A DNA stretch of 28,049 nucleotides from a virus, in the IMG/VR virus record IMGVR_UViG_3300009314_000071, positions 1 through 28,049 of that record. One strand, written 5' to 3'. The notes beneath the pieces are model-generated. The model was not told the origin of the DNA. It saw only the letters and a program-made list of their open reading frames with translations, and searched no databases. A program made the translations under genes and the position numbers. Below are positions 6,457-14,385 of this stretch, piece after piece. How positions within the stretch are numbered: position 1 is the first letter of the stretch; each line of letters opens with the position of its first letter.

Positions 6457-9400
6457 TAGTTTCCGCCCTCCAGAGTATACGAAAGATTCATATTGTGTAT
6501 CTTTACGTCATTATCGAGGTCGTCATCATAGATTTTGAGTTGAATATCCTTTCCCCAAGTCCCCGAAGGAAAGTAATATCTCAACTTTGTTCTACTACCC
6601 GTAACTGCAAATTCTTTCGAAAGGGTTCCCGTTCTTTCACCGTCATCTGTGTCCCAGTCGATGTAGACTGTAGCGTCTGTAGTGGAATTTGAGGTTTCTA
6701 GAGTCAACTCCACCCAGTTAAAGAACTTGTTATACTCCGACTCCATATCAAAAGGTTTTGTGTAGTAATATGATGAAAGTGAAGTCTCCTCTGTCCCCGA
6801 ACCCGAAAAGTAAGATAGCGAAATTACGACATTGTTTGATTGTATAAGGTCTGGAGAAACTTTAGAGTCCGCAGTTCCTAAAATCCCTCTATATTGTATC
6901 CAGTCATCAGGAGTTGAGGTGATAGTGTCTTCCGAATCAAAGAAGTCATACGCCCACACTTCACCCAAGTAAATATCTCCTGCAGCATCTCCTAGATATT
7001 CTAATTCCAGATAAACAATATTATCTATATCTGCATCGGTATAATTATCTAATGACCAATAATGTTTTTCCCATACGTTTATATCAACCGTATTGGAAGT
7101 TACATAAATCACTGTATTAGGACTCACTTCTCCGAGACCAAGTTTGATTGAATTTCCTGTTACTGGTGATTTCAGCCAAAAGCCTATGAATTTATAATCT
7201 GACAAATCTACTGGGTGTGCCGCAGGAAGAACAGTACAACCTGTGATATTCGTTGCAAGTGCGGTAACAGTAAATCTGGAAGAGTCAAAATCAAGACTAT
7301 ATTCATCTTCATGGTAAAGAATATCCAAAGTCTGCGTACCAGAGTCAAGCGGTTGGAGCAGATTAGCATTAGATGTATCCCATACTGTTCCATCAGAAAC
7401 CGTATTCACTGAAACAGAACTTCCAGATACCCATCCTTCCCAAGTCAAGTAGTCTGTAAATACCGTACAATCTGTTGTACCTGTCCGTGTGGTAAATTGT
7501 ATATCCGTATCACTGGCGAGAGTTTCATTCCATTCAATAGCTCCCAAAGTTGATTGGCTAGAAGCATTTATCTGAAGATTATCACTTGTAATCGTACTAT
7601 TTGATTTATATTCTACAAAATCTATTACATCATCTTCTGCAACAGTAGGATTGCAGTTATAGGGGTTCCCTGCAAATATACGCATTTCATCTAATCTACC
7701 TTCTAAATAATTACCTACTTCTGCAAGAGTGCCTATATAAAGACTTCCATCATTGCTTCCCGTATCTGCGTCAGAATCATAAGCAACTTGGTCGCCATCT
7801 AAATATAACCCATAAATAGCACCTTCCCGAAAGAATACTATATGTTGCCATACGTCATCTGTCAGTGTACCGCCAGTAAATGAAACTTGCGTTGCTCCAC
7901 CGCTTTCAAGAGTAAAATCAATACCAGTTGCTGCATTATCGTGACTAATGCTCCAGTGGTTCTGCCCATCTTCACGGTGCATTATTACATATTGTCTTGC
8001 CGCCGTTAGTGCATCAGGTTTAATCCAGTAACTTATTGTATAAGTAGCACTAGGTTGGGAAAACAAGTCCCAGTCATTAGAATTGGCAAGACGAAGATTA
8101 TCTCCCGAACCATCAAGTAAAAGAGATGTTTCTCCTACTTTTCTGTCAATATCTAGTTGGGCATTGCCAACGAAAGTAATTGTGTTTCCCGTTGTGGTAC
8201 TATCTTCTGTAGAAGTCGCTGCATCAGCTCCCTCAAAATGTAGCAACAAACTTGTATCCCTATGCACTTCATCAGGCACAATTTGTATCTCTGCAAATGG
8301 AGCTGTTTCAGTTCCCATTATGGCGGTATTGAATGTTACCCCTGATTCGAGTTGGGTTTTTAGATAATGAATAACCGATTCTACCGCACTTGTAGATTGA
8401 AGTTGCCATAAGAAGCCTAAGCTATCTGAACAACCAGCATAGAGTTCTCCTTTATCCGTTCCACCTTCTGCTTTAAAAAACGAACTAAAATTAGCCCCAT
8501 TTAGCATATACCACTGTTTAATCACGGTATCATAGACTAATATCGTATCATTGAATGATGCATTTTGTGAGGTATATGTAAGCCAGTATTTTCCACTTTT
8601 ATCATAAAGACCTGCTGAGTCACCTATATAAGTAGAGGAGATTAAATCTATTGTAGGTTGGATTGTTTCGGAGATGTTCGTTGATTGGTCGCCGTCAAAG
8701 GCAAATACGCCTGCTTTGTTCAGGAATATTATGAGTTTATTCCCTACGACTACTGATTTCCGTGCATGAGTGCCTATAGTTGAACGGGTTTTGTTTATAT
8801 AGAATTCATTTGGCGTATCTCCCAAAAGAGCATAGATTGCATTTCTGGTGAATAGATAAAGAACATCAGACAACACCTCAAGTGCCATTATCTTCTCATA
8901 CGCAGGAAGGTCTAACGTTCCTCCGCTTGTAACCCAGTTACTTCCAGCCGTAAGCGAAGAATAATATAGTCTATAAGGATATTCGTCTGACCCTGAAGCA
9001 AAAAGACGGGATTTATGAGTTTTAAGAATACTGCAATTCTCGGCAGGTGCTTGGTCAGACTCTCTTTCTATAAAGTTATCGCTTGTTCCGTTCCATGAAG
9101 AAAGCCTAACGTCTTGATTTGCTGCGTAGACAAGTTCATCTACACCATCTGTAAAGGTTTCAAAATCCCATTCTGAATTAGAAGTTACGGTAGTAGTAGT
9201 AACTCCTACGTCATTCAAATCCCCTGCAGTGGCATTATAAAGTGTAGTTCCACCAGCGCATATAAAGTACCCTGCATCTGAAGTCTTATAGAACTTATAT
9301 ACATTTGTAAGAGGAATCGAACCTGCAGAAGTAGCATTATAGTGCTTAAATAAATCTCTCTCGGTCAGCGTTCCCGCTTCGTCTAACACAAAATTACTCA

Positions 9401-9542
9401 TGTCAGGCGATTCTTCGTTCTTTATTTCATATGGGTTACTTCTGGTCTGTAAGCCTCCAAACTTTCTTATTTTTAATCTATCAGCAGCATAAGCGGTTAA
9501 GGCAAAAGCAAAGATTGTGACATATATTATGTATTTTTTCAA
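6456..9542 (-). CDS. Large tail hub/stabilisation protein with LamG-like domain and signal peptide
   Basis: 1028 aa. Residues 1-20 are a signal peptide (MKKYIIYVTIFAFALTAYAA). The next segment, KIRKFGGLQTRSNPYEI then ESPDMSNFVLDEAGTL, is characteristic of podovirus tail-tube/stabilisation proteins, which form beta-propeller-like structures below the neck. Family members normally start directly at this segment. Residues about 425-620 look like a LamG/concanavalin-type lectin domain (LLHFEGADAATSTEDSTT; SYWIKPD; DGSLYIGTLAEVGNYLEGRL). The C-terminal part is beta-rich (WVELTLETSNSTT). It follows the head-tail adaptor gene apart from an inserted antisense HNH gene. The lectin domain suggests glycan contact. 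Confidence 0.8.
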   Translation of the reverse strand: MKKYIIYVTIFAFALTAYAADRLKIRKFGGLQTRSNPYEIKNEESPDMSNFVLDEAGTLTERDLFKHYNATSAGSIPLTNVYKFYKTSDAGYFICAGGTTLYNATAGDLNDVGVTTTTVTSNSEWDFETFTDGVDELVYAANQDVRLSSWNGTSDNFIERESDQAPAENCSILKTHKSRLFASGSDEYPYRLYYSSLTAGSNWVTSGGTLDLPAYEKIMALEVLSDVLYLFTRNAIYALLGDTPNEFYINKTRSTIGTHARKSVVVGNKLIIFLNKAGVFAFDGDQSTNISETIQPTIDLISSTYIGDSAGLYDKSGKYWLTYTSQNASFNDTILVYDTVIKQWYMLNGANFSSFFKAEGGTDKGELYAGCSDSLGFLWQLQSTSAVESVIHYLKTQLESGVTFNTAIMGTETAPFAEIQIVPDEVHRDTSLLLHFEGADAATSTEDSTTTGNTITFVGNAQLDIDRKVGETSLLLDGSGDNLRLANSNDWDLFSQPSATYTISYWIKPDALTAARQYVIMHREDGQNHWSISHDNAATGIDFTLESGGATQVSFTGGTLTDDVWQHIVFFREGAIYGLYLDGDQVAYDSDADTGSNDGSLYIGTLAEVGNYLEGRLDEMRIFAGNPYNCNPTVAEDDVIDFVEYKSNSTITSDNLQINASSQSTLGAIEWNETLASDTDIQFTTRTGTTDCTVFTDYLTWEGWVSGSSVSVNTVSDGTVWDTSNANLLQPLDSGTQTLDILYHEDEYSLDFDSSRFTVTALATNITGCTVLPAAHPVDLSDYKFIGFWLKSPVTGNSIKLGLGEVSPNTVIYVTSNTVDINVWEKHYWSLDNYTDADIDNIVYLELEYLGDAAGDIYLGEVWAYDFFDSEDTITSTPDDWIQYRGILGTADSKVSPDLIQSNNVVISLSYFSGSGTEETSLSSYYYTKPFDMESEYNKFFNWVELTLETSNSTTDATVYIDWDTDDGERTGTLSKEFAVTGSRTKLRYYFPSGTWGKDIQLKIYDDDLDNDVKIHNMNLSYTLEGGN

Positions 9543-9563
9543 CTTGTATAACCTACTTTCCTG

Positions 9564-9592
9564 TTGACAACCCAGTATACTTGTGCCATAAT
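9564..9592 (+). promoter_or_regulatory. Sigma70 promoter for the antisense HNH gene
   Basis: A consensus TTGACA at 9564-9569, a 17-base spacer, and CATAAT at 9587-9592. It is directly followed by AAAGGAGGT and the ATG at 9614. It drives transcription opposite to the surrounding structural operon. Confidence 0.85.
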
Positions 9593-9613
9593 ATTATGAA
9601 AAAGGAGGTTCAC

Positions 9614-10084
9614 ATGAGAAGAACAAGTATTCAAAAAGTTTGTAAAGGTTGTAAATCTAAATTTATTATTTATCCATCTCGTCTCAAATTTGGCAATCCT
9701 ACATATTGTTCTCGTAAATGCTATTACAAACATTATAAACCTTCGGAAGAAACTAAGAAAAAGACAAGTCAATCTGTTAAAGGCAAAATGGCAGGTCCTA
9801 AACACCCCAATTGGAAGGGGGGGAAAGTAATCGCTATTGATTTTACTACTGGTCACAAATATATGTGGATTTATTCCCCTCATCATCCTTTTAGAAACAG
9901 ACATAATCAAGTTAAACGTTATAGACTTGTAATGGAAAAACATCTGAAAAAATTTCTTACAAGAGATGAGATTATCCATCATAAAAACGGTAATACACTT
10001 GATGATAGAATTTGCAATTTGGAACTTTCTAATCAATCCAAACATATGTCGCATCATAAAACCCTTTATTGGCAAAAACACTAA
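9614..10084 (+). CDS. HNH homing endonuclease, antisense (copy 3)
   Basis: 156 aa when started at the ATG 5 bases after a perfect AAAGGAGGT; an upstream in-frame ATG at 9581 lies inside the promoter and is rejected. The N-terminus has a zinc module (CKGCKSKF with YCSRKC, residues about 10-37), then a NUMOD3-like stretch (EETKKKTSQSVKGK), the linker HPNWKGGK, and an HNH_3-type core EIIHHKNGNTLDDRICNLEL near residues 119-138. It fills the whole gap between the adaptor and tail hub genes and overlaps the adaptor's stop tail-to-tail by 4 bases. It has its own consensus promoter, so it can be expressed independently of late transcription. Confidence 0.9.
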   Translation: MRRTSIQKVCKGCKSKFIIYPSRLKFGNPTYCSRKCYYKHYKPSEETKKKTSQSVKGKMAGPKHPNWKGGKVIAIDFTTGHKYMWIYSPHHPFRNRHNQVKRYRLVMEKHLKKFLTRDEIIHHKNGNTLDDRICNLELSNQSKHMSHHKTLYWQKH

Positions 10085-10779
10085 GAAGTGTAACCGGTCC
10101 ACTGCGTGGTATAAAGCCTATCTATCGAAGTAGGCAAAAGACGCTTGGGTGAAACCTTATCCACTCTATCAGGTTGACGCTGGGCTATCCTTACTATTTC
10201 CACCTGTTTTTGATATTGTCTTTCTCGAAATGCTATTTTTTCTGGTTGGTCACGATAAATGGAATCCCGATAAAGAATATAAGCCGCACCTTCGATATAA
10301 AGGTCTGGATAATGTTTAGTGAGTACTGTTTCCGCACCACCAGAAGCTAAATCTGCGACAGATTTATAATAATAATACGGAGTTGTCGCTGCGGCACTTG
10401 GCACGGGAAAAAGATGTATTCTTTTCACTCCAGAGGACTCATCATAGATATCATAATAATAGGGAGTACCTTCAGTTGTATCTACATCTGACAAGTAATT
10501 CTTATATTCTTCAGGGAATATCCTCAAGAGTTCATGGTCATAAGTATTATTTGCCCATATCATGCGCATTTTAAGGAAGTCGCTTGCCAAATCGTAACTT
10601 TGAGTTGAAGCTGCTAATGTAAGCGTGCTTGTTGTTAATAACTCCTGAATGTTTAGCGATAATACATTTTCTCTTTGGACTGTATTTAAGGCATAAAGAA
10701 TCGGGTCATCTAGAGTCGTATCATCATCTGGTCTGCCTACTCTAGTTTTTACCCTTGTGATAAGACTATTTACATTCAT
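10081..10779 (-). CDS. Head-tail adaptor protein
   Basis: 232 aa. The N-terminal helical part (LITRVKTRVGRPDDDTTLDD then ILYALNTVQREN) followed by a beta-rich middle (TLTLAASTQSYDLASDFLKM; GVKRIHLFPVPS) and a helical C-terminus (YPDLYIEGAAYILYRD) is the pattern of podovirus adaptor/neck proteins of the P22 gp4 and T7 gp11 type, which attach to the portal ring and receive the tail hub. Placement directly upstream of the tail hub gene fits. The start is supported by a GGAG site. Confidence 0.75.
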   Translation of the reverse strand: MNVNSLITRVKTRVGRPDDDTTLDDPILYALNTVQRENVLSLNIQELLTTSTLTLAASTQSYDLASDFLKMRMIWANNTYDHELLRIFPEEYKNYLSDVDTTEGTPYYYDIYDESSGVKRIHLFPVPSAAATTPYYYYKSVADLASGGAETVLTKHYPDLYIEGAAYILYRDSIYRDQPEKIAFRERQYQKQVEIVRIAQRQPDRVDKVSPKRLLPTSIDRLYTTQWTGYTS

Positions 10780-10787
10780 GATTACTC

Positions 10788-11108
10788 CTATCCATTATCT
10801 ATCTCCATTGTTCGCACTTCTATTGTTCCACTTGCTACTATTCCGTATAACTTTGCACCACTACCCAAATCGAAGGGTAATCCCTGATAAGGTTGCAGGG
10901 GATAACCTGTGGCTGTTGTTACACTGCTATTTCCAAGGTATACTATCTCCCCTGCACTTTGACTCATATTAAACACTGTTATTGCTTTTCTGTTACTCAT
11001 TGGAGTTGTAGGTATAGCTGTAGCAGTAGTTGTTACTGTTACTGAACCTGTGGTAAAATCTAGTCCAGTGCTGTCAAGTACGCCGATAATATCTCGTCTT
11101 CTACTCAT
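10788..11108 (-). CDS. Small virion (head/neck-associated) protein
   Basis: The ATG at 11108 (MSRRRDIIGV) is preferred over the upstream TTG at 11123, since AGGA lies at a good distance before it. The 106-aa protein is almost entirely beta-type: TATAIPTTPMSNRKAITVFN, then EIVYLGNSSVTTATGYPLQP, and LYGIVASGTIEVRTMEI. Proteins with this RKAI...YLG...VT pattern are common next to neck genes in uncultured phages; the function is unknown. It overlaps the end of the O-antigen ligase-like gene by 8 bases. Confidence 0.65.
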   Translation of the reverse strand: MSRRRDIIGVLDSTGLDFTTGSVTVTTTATAIPTTPMSNRKAITVFNMSQSAGEIVYLGNSSVTTATGYPLQPYQGLPFDLGSGAKLYGIVASGTIEVRTMEIDNG

Positions 11109-12216
11109 AAAGTTCCTGTTCAAACATAACTAGCGATACGATTAAGAGTATTCCCAAACTTGTGTGCATAGGAAACCCCCAAAAAGCCACCATACTGAAT
11201 ATAAATAAACTCGTTATTGGTATTAAACCTTTTCTTTTCTTCCAAAAATTATATAAAGTAATCCATACCAAACTTAATATAATTCCTAATCCTACAATTC
11301 CTTGTTCAAATAAAAGTTGTAACCAATCATTATGTGTCTGTGTCCAATGTCCGTCTCTTGCAAATTGAGGAGCCATTCTATAAAATGTGTGTCTAAAAGA
11401 ACCAAGTCCCCAGCCTGTAATATGTTTATCGTGCCAAATCCGTATCGTTTCTTTCCAGACTGCAATTCTATGGGGGTCATAAGTATCTAATTTACCATGC
11501 TGGAAAAGTAAGCACCCACCCATCAAGAGTGCTAATATTATAAGAACTGCTAATCTACGTTTAGTAAAGAAAAGCCAGAACACAAATCCAAGTATTGCTG
11601 CTATGAGTGCTGCTCTTCCGCCTGTGCACCATGTAGCAAATAGGGTCATTGCATAGCCAAGTTTAAATCTAAATCTCTTAAAAGCGAGAAAGAACGGGCT
11701 GCATATAGCCAAAGACCAACTTGCCAACGTTTCATTCCCCCACATAGCGACAGGCCAGCTAATCTTTCTTCGTGTTGCCAAGTCAGTTATCCAAGCCGAG
11801 TTATTCATAAAGAACTGACCAAACTGATATTTCTGCAATATAATAAAAACTGCTTGAAATATCGCTATAAAACAGAATGTCTTATAAATCAGCTTTCTAT
11901 TCAACTTAATCTGATGAAGAACATAGTAAAATAATCCATATAATACGATATTTATTATATTGAAAAAAGCAAACAGATTTATTTGATACCTGGAAGTACC
12001 ACCAAAATCATTTATGCTGTAAGACTTAAATAGAAAGAATAAAAACAAACTCCAGCCAACAAATAATGCTATCGGTTTATTGCGTTTCCATATCAAAGAA
12101 CAGATTAATGTTATTATCAGAACCTGAACACTTATTTCCTTGCACCACCTAAAACTTAATCCAGGAAAGATTACAAATTGTGATGCAAGAAGTAATATTA
12201 CCAAAATATAATTCAT
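11101..12216 (-). CDS. O-antigen ligase/polymerase-like membrane protein
   Basis: 371 aa from the ATG at 12216; a TTG at 12249 could add 11 residues but falls inside a hairpin. It has roughly ten hydrophobic spans and the conserved periplasmic loop of the WaaL/Wzy superfamily: HRIAVWKETIRIW, then GWGLGSFRH, then THNDWLQLLFEQGIVGLGI near the C-terminus. Such enzymes join or polymerise undecaprenol-linked glycans at the outer face of the inner membrane. In a phage this could remodel surface polysaccharide and block reinfection, but the location inside the head operon, between the decoration and neck genes, is odd. Family assignment is confident; substrate and role are inferred. Confidence 0.8.
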   Translation of the reverse strand: MNYILVILLLASQFVIFPGLSFRWCKEISVQVLIITLICSLIWKRNKPIALFVGWSLFLFFLFKSYSINDFGGTSRYQINLFAFFNIINIVLYGLFYYVLHQIKLNRKLIYKTFCFIAIFQAVFIILQKYQFGQFFMNNSAWITDLATRRKISWPVAMWGNETLASWSLAICSPFFLAFKRFRFKLGYAMTLFATWCTGGRAALIAAILGFVFWLFFTKRRLAVLIILALLMGGCLLFQHGKLDTYDPHRIAVWKETIRIWHDKHITGWGLGSFRHTFYRMAPQFARDGHWTQTHNDWLQLLFEQGIVGLGIILSLVWITLYNFWKKRKGLIPITSLFIFSMVAFWGFPMHTSLGILLIVSLVMFEQELYE

Positions 12217-12223
12217 AAATGGT

Positions 12224-12247
12224 GAGCGGTTTTTCAAGGAACCGCTC
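12224..12247 (-). promoter_or_regulatory. Hairpin in the leader of the O-antigen ligase-like gene
   Basis: An 8-bp perfect stem (GAGCGGTT with AACCGCTC) with an 8-base loop lies between the decoration gene stop and the ATG of the ligase-like gene. There is no T-tract on either strand, so it is not a classical terminator. It may limit read-through, mark an RNA processing site, or mask translation of the membrane protein. Confidence 0.45.
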
Positions 12248-12261
12248 AAAACCTTTTCACT

Positions 12262-12801
12262 CTACCAACTCAACCATGCTTCGACAGTATCACTGTCTCC
12301 GCCTTCACCATCTTCACTGGCTTTGGTTTCAAGAGCAACTGTATTACCAGTTACAGTTATTCCTGTTCCTGACGATGGATTTTCGTGTTCATACGTCTCA
12401 ATAGGCACTGCTTTCCAAACTGCGCCTGATGTTACAAGGCGTGCACCTGCTGTTGCAGCAGTTACCGCAAAGCCCTGCCTCATCTTCACAATCGAGCAAT
12501 ACCCATAAGTCTGAACTCTAACCCATTGACCATCCGCTATTTCTTCAGAAGTATATTGTCTTCCATCAACAACAACTCCATAAATAGCAAGACCAGCAAC
12601 CACAGAACCAGTTACTTCCTTACCAATGTAAGACGGAGAAGTAGTCTGCAATATTACGACATCTCCCGAAACAACAGGACCTGCTCCAGTTATATAACAA
12701 CTTGTTATATGCTGAGGTCCGTTCTCTGCTGTTTCGACCAATGCCCAAGCATTTGTGGCTAAAAAGAAAGCCACTAACGAAAATAATAGTATTTTCTTCA
12801 T
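12262..12801 (-). CDS. Capsid decoration/head fibre-like protein with signal peptide
   Basis: 179 aa. Signal peptide MKKILLFSLVAFFLATNAWA, then a beta-rich body: ITSCYITGAGPVVSGDVVIL, IGKEVTGSVVAGLAIYGVVV, WVRVQTYGYCSIVKM, and AATAGARLVTSGA. This matches the pattern of small DUF2190-like decoration proteins encoded directly after capsid genes. It follows the capsid stop by 9 bases, with the AAGGAGG site overlapping that stop. The Sec signal peptide is not expected of an intracellular head protein and is discussed as a finding. Confidence 0.65.
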   Translation of the reverse strand: MKKILLFSLVAFFLATNAWALVETAENGPQHITSCYITGAGPVVSGDVVILQTTSPSYIGKEVTGSVVAGLAIYGVVVDGRQYTSEEIADGQWVRVQTYGYCSIVKMRQGFAVTAATAGARLVTSGAVWKAVPIETYEHENPSSGTGITVTGNTVALETKASEDGEGGDSDTVEAWLSW

Positions 12802-12810
12802 GGTTCCTCC

Positions 12811-12979
12811 TTAACCTGTTACGCTGGAGATTACGCCGAGTTTCCTTCTATTATTAGTGGTTAACTGACAATAGACGTGCATCGTAGCGTAGTCCGCTAA
12901 TTGCCCTTGGACTCTCTCCCACTGGGAAGTTACGAATTCTCCACCACGAAGAAGCCGTAAAAATAGATACTTACTGTTG
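12811..12979 (-). CDS. Major capsid protein, exon 2
   Basis: This segment has no start codon. In one frame it reads NSKYLFLRLLRGGEFV, then TSQWERVQGQLADYATMHVY, and ends CQLTTNNRRKLGVISSVTG and stop. The ending NRRKLGVI.SVTG is typical of the C-terminus of HK97-fold capsid proteins of this type, which is missing from the upstream frame. Joined after the base at 13595, the two exons give 782 + 169 = 951 bases, a 316-aa protein with an intact frame. The junction reads TTC CTC AAC AGT AAG TAT. Confidence 0.9.
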
Positions 12980-13594
12980 CACTTTTGTTAGCTTACAGTT
13001 CTTTTTTCTGTAAGGTCGGACTATCCCATCCCTTTCGGGCTGACCCTCTAGTCTCTACACATTTATCGGATTTCTCCGAATTTAGCTCGGGATTAGCATC
13101 ACAGCCGTCCCCCGAATTTGGCCAATTTTCTAATGACCCATTTATGCTAATATGTTTCATTTTTTTCATACGCTTTCTCATTCGTTCACGGTATCTAATA
13201 GTCTCTCGTTTGTGAGGTGTCCCGTATTTTCTGTTACCCTTGCAAGCAAAGATATTTTCTTGCAACTCCAACGCAAGTCGTATTTGTTCTTTTTTAATTA
13301 CTGCATAAGGATAAATTTCCTTTAGGAAATTATATGCCTTTTTCGTAGTAATTATCCAAGAATACAAATCTCTGTGTTTTGAATTTTTGCTATCATAATG
13401 ATAAAACGACCCACCAAAAACATAGAATAACTCTTTCAACATAATGGCATCGCACATATTGATAGAAACCCACACAGAATACGTTGGTTCTTTTCTTGCA
13501 ACTTTGACTATTCTAACTGTTCCTTCACCGTCAAATAAGCCAGCGTAATAATTCAATTTAGCAATAGATAGTGTCATAGTCCCCATTATCGTCG
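12980..13594 (-). ncRNA. Group I intron in the major capsid gene
   Basis: A 615-base intron. Exon 1 ends in U (13595) and the intron ends in G (12980), as group I splicing requires. P1: the exon end UUCCU pairs with GGGGA of the internal guide (13580-13584), with U.G at the splice site; pairing extends 3 bp beyond one mismatch. Near the 3' end, in order: a 7-bp stem (13110-13116 with 13086-13092), a GAAA-capped hairpin (13066-13079, P6-like), P7 (GACUA at 13049-13053 with UAGUC within 13018-13025), P8 (13030-13039, CCC-GAAA-GGG) and P9 (12992-12998 with 13008-13014, 7 bp). The sequence AGAGACUAGA with GAUAGUCC is the classic P7 signature. P3 was not resolved. Confidence 0.9.
12993..13586 (-). 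CDS. Intron-encoded LAGLIDADG homing endonuclease
   Basis: 197 aa from the ATG at 13586, the first inside the intron; a longer frame would begin in the exon. The motif YYAGLFDGEGTVRIV (residues about 13-27) is a LAGLIDADG helix with its acidic catalytic residue. Only one motif is present, so the enzyme should act as a homodimer. The nuclease domain appears to end near residue 150 (RKRMKKMKHISI). The last 43 or so residues (from NWPNSGDG) are read straight through the ribozyme core and look unlike protein. The ATG overlaps the guide sequence in P1, and GGGG of the guide is the only Shine-Dalgarno-like element, upstream of a second ATG at 13577. Confidence 0.9.
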   Translation of the reverse strand: MGTMTLSIAKLNYYAGLFDGEGTVRIVKVARKEPTYSVWVSINMCDAIMLKELFYVFGGSFYHYDSKNSKHRDLYSWIITTKKAYNFLKEIYPYAVIKKEQIRLALELQENIFACKGNRKYGTPHKRETIRYRERMRKRMKKMKHISINGSLENWPNSGDGCDANPELNSEKSDKCVETRGSARKGWDSPTLQKKEL

Positions 13595-14376
13595 AGGAAG
13601 TACATATATCCCGTCGGGCAGTTTGCATCCCACCCTACAGGGGTTCCCATGAAGTCCAAGGTCTTATATCCCAAACTTCCTACTTTGGTATCCATCAATC
13701 TCGTAACATTCGTGGTTGATAACTGAAAGAGACTCCACACCGCTGAAGTCGTTACGATAAGGTCTGGCCAATCATGGTCATTTCCTGCCGCCAAACTCAT
13801 CATATCGTTCATCATGCTAATACCAGCCTGTCCAGTATTAAACGCTGCTGTTCCAGTTGTGTCTCGCCTGTTATCCCACCAACTATATGTTCCGCTATTG
13901 ATAGCTCCTACCGTTCCACCTGCTGTGACTGAAACCAATGACTGAACACCATGTAATGCCTTTGTGTTTGTACCATCATTGAATACTGCTGTACCCATAC
14001 GATTGCTCATAGTGGATTTTGCAGTTTCTATAGTGGTTTCAACCAAATCGGCAACTTGGCTTTCACCAGAAGCTCTTGCTTTATCATAGTCGTAAATCTT
14101 CAATGGTCCTGCAAGAATTCTGATATTATATTCAGCATCTGTGATAGAGTCAGTCGTAGTAAGCGAGATTTCCTCGTCTTTGTTTATCCAGTCATAGCTG
14201 CCTGCTTCCTGATACATTATCTTTTCATGGAATGTCAGACCGCCATCTACTACTCTTACTCTACCGCCAGCTTTCAACCAAGCAGATAGAAGGTTATGTT
14301 CCAGTATGGCATCAGCGATTTCTTTAGAATGCTTATCCAAAGCATGTGCTGCCATATGGGTAACACTTAAAGCCAT
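13595..14376 (-). CDS. Major capsid protein, exon 1
   Basis: Exon 1 encodes 260 residues plus two bases. It starts MALSVTHMAAHALDKHSKEI and includes GGRVRVVDGGLTFHEKI, LKIYDYDKARASGES, and LDFMGTPVGWDANCPTGYMY just before the break; this is an HK97-fold capsid pattern found in many podoviruses. Unspliced translation would continue 12 codons into the intron and stop at 13558, making a 272-aa protein without its C-terminus. The scaffold gene is immediately upstream with a 9-base gap containing AGGAGGG. Correct splicing is therefore needed for head assembly. Confidence 0.9.
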
Positions 14377-14385
14377 TTAGCCCTC

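Noticed and set aside
9539-10102. Minus-strand frame of 187 codons in the gap between adaptor and tail hub
   Set aside because: It is the antisense shadow of the HNH gene at 9614-10084, which has zinc and HNH motifs, a consensus promoter and a ribosome site. The minus frame is Phe/Ile/Met-rich with no motif.
12224-12247. Rho-independent terminator after the decoration gene
   Set aside because: The stem is good but there is no T-tract on either strand.
13558-14376. Capsid protein as an intact 272-aa gene
   Set aside because: The last 12 codons have no likeness to capsid sequence, while the expected C-terminus lies downstream in frame after removing a 615-base group I intron.
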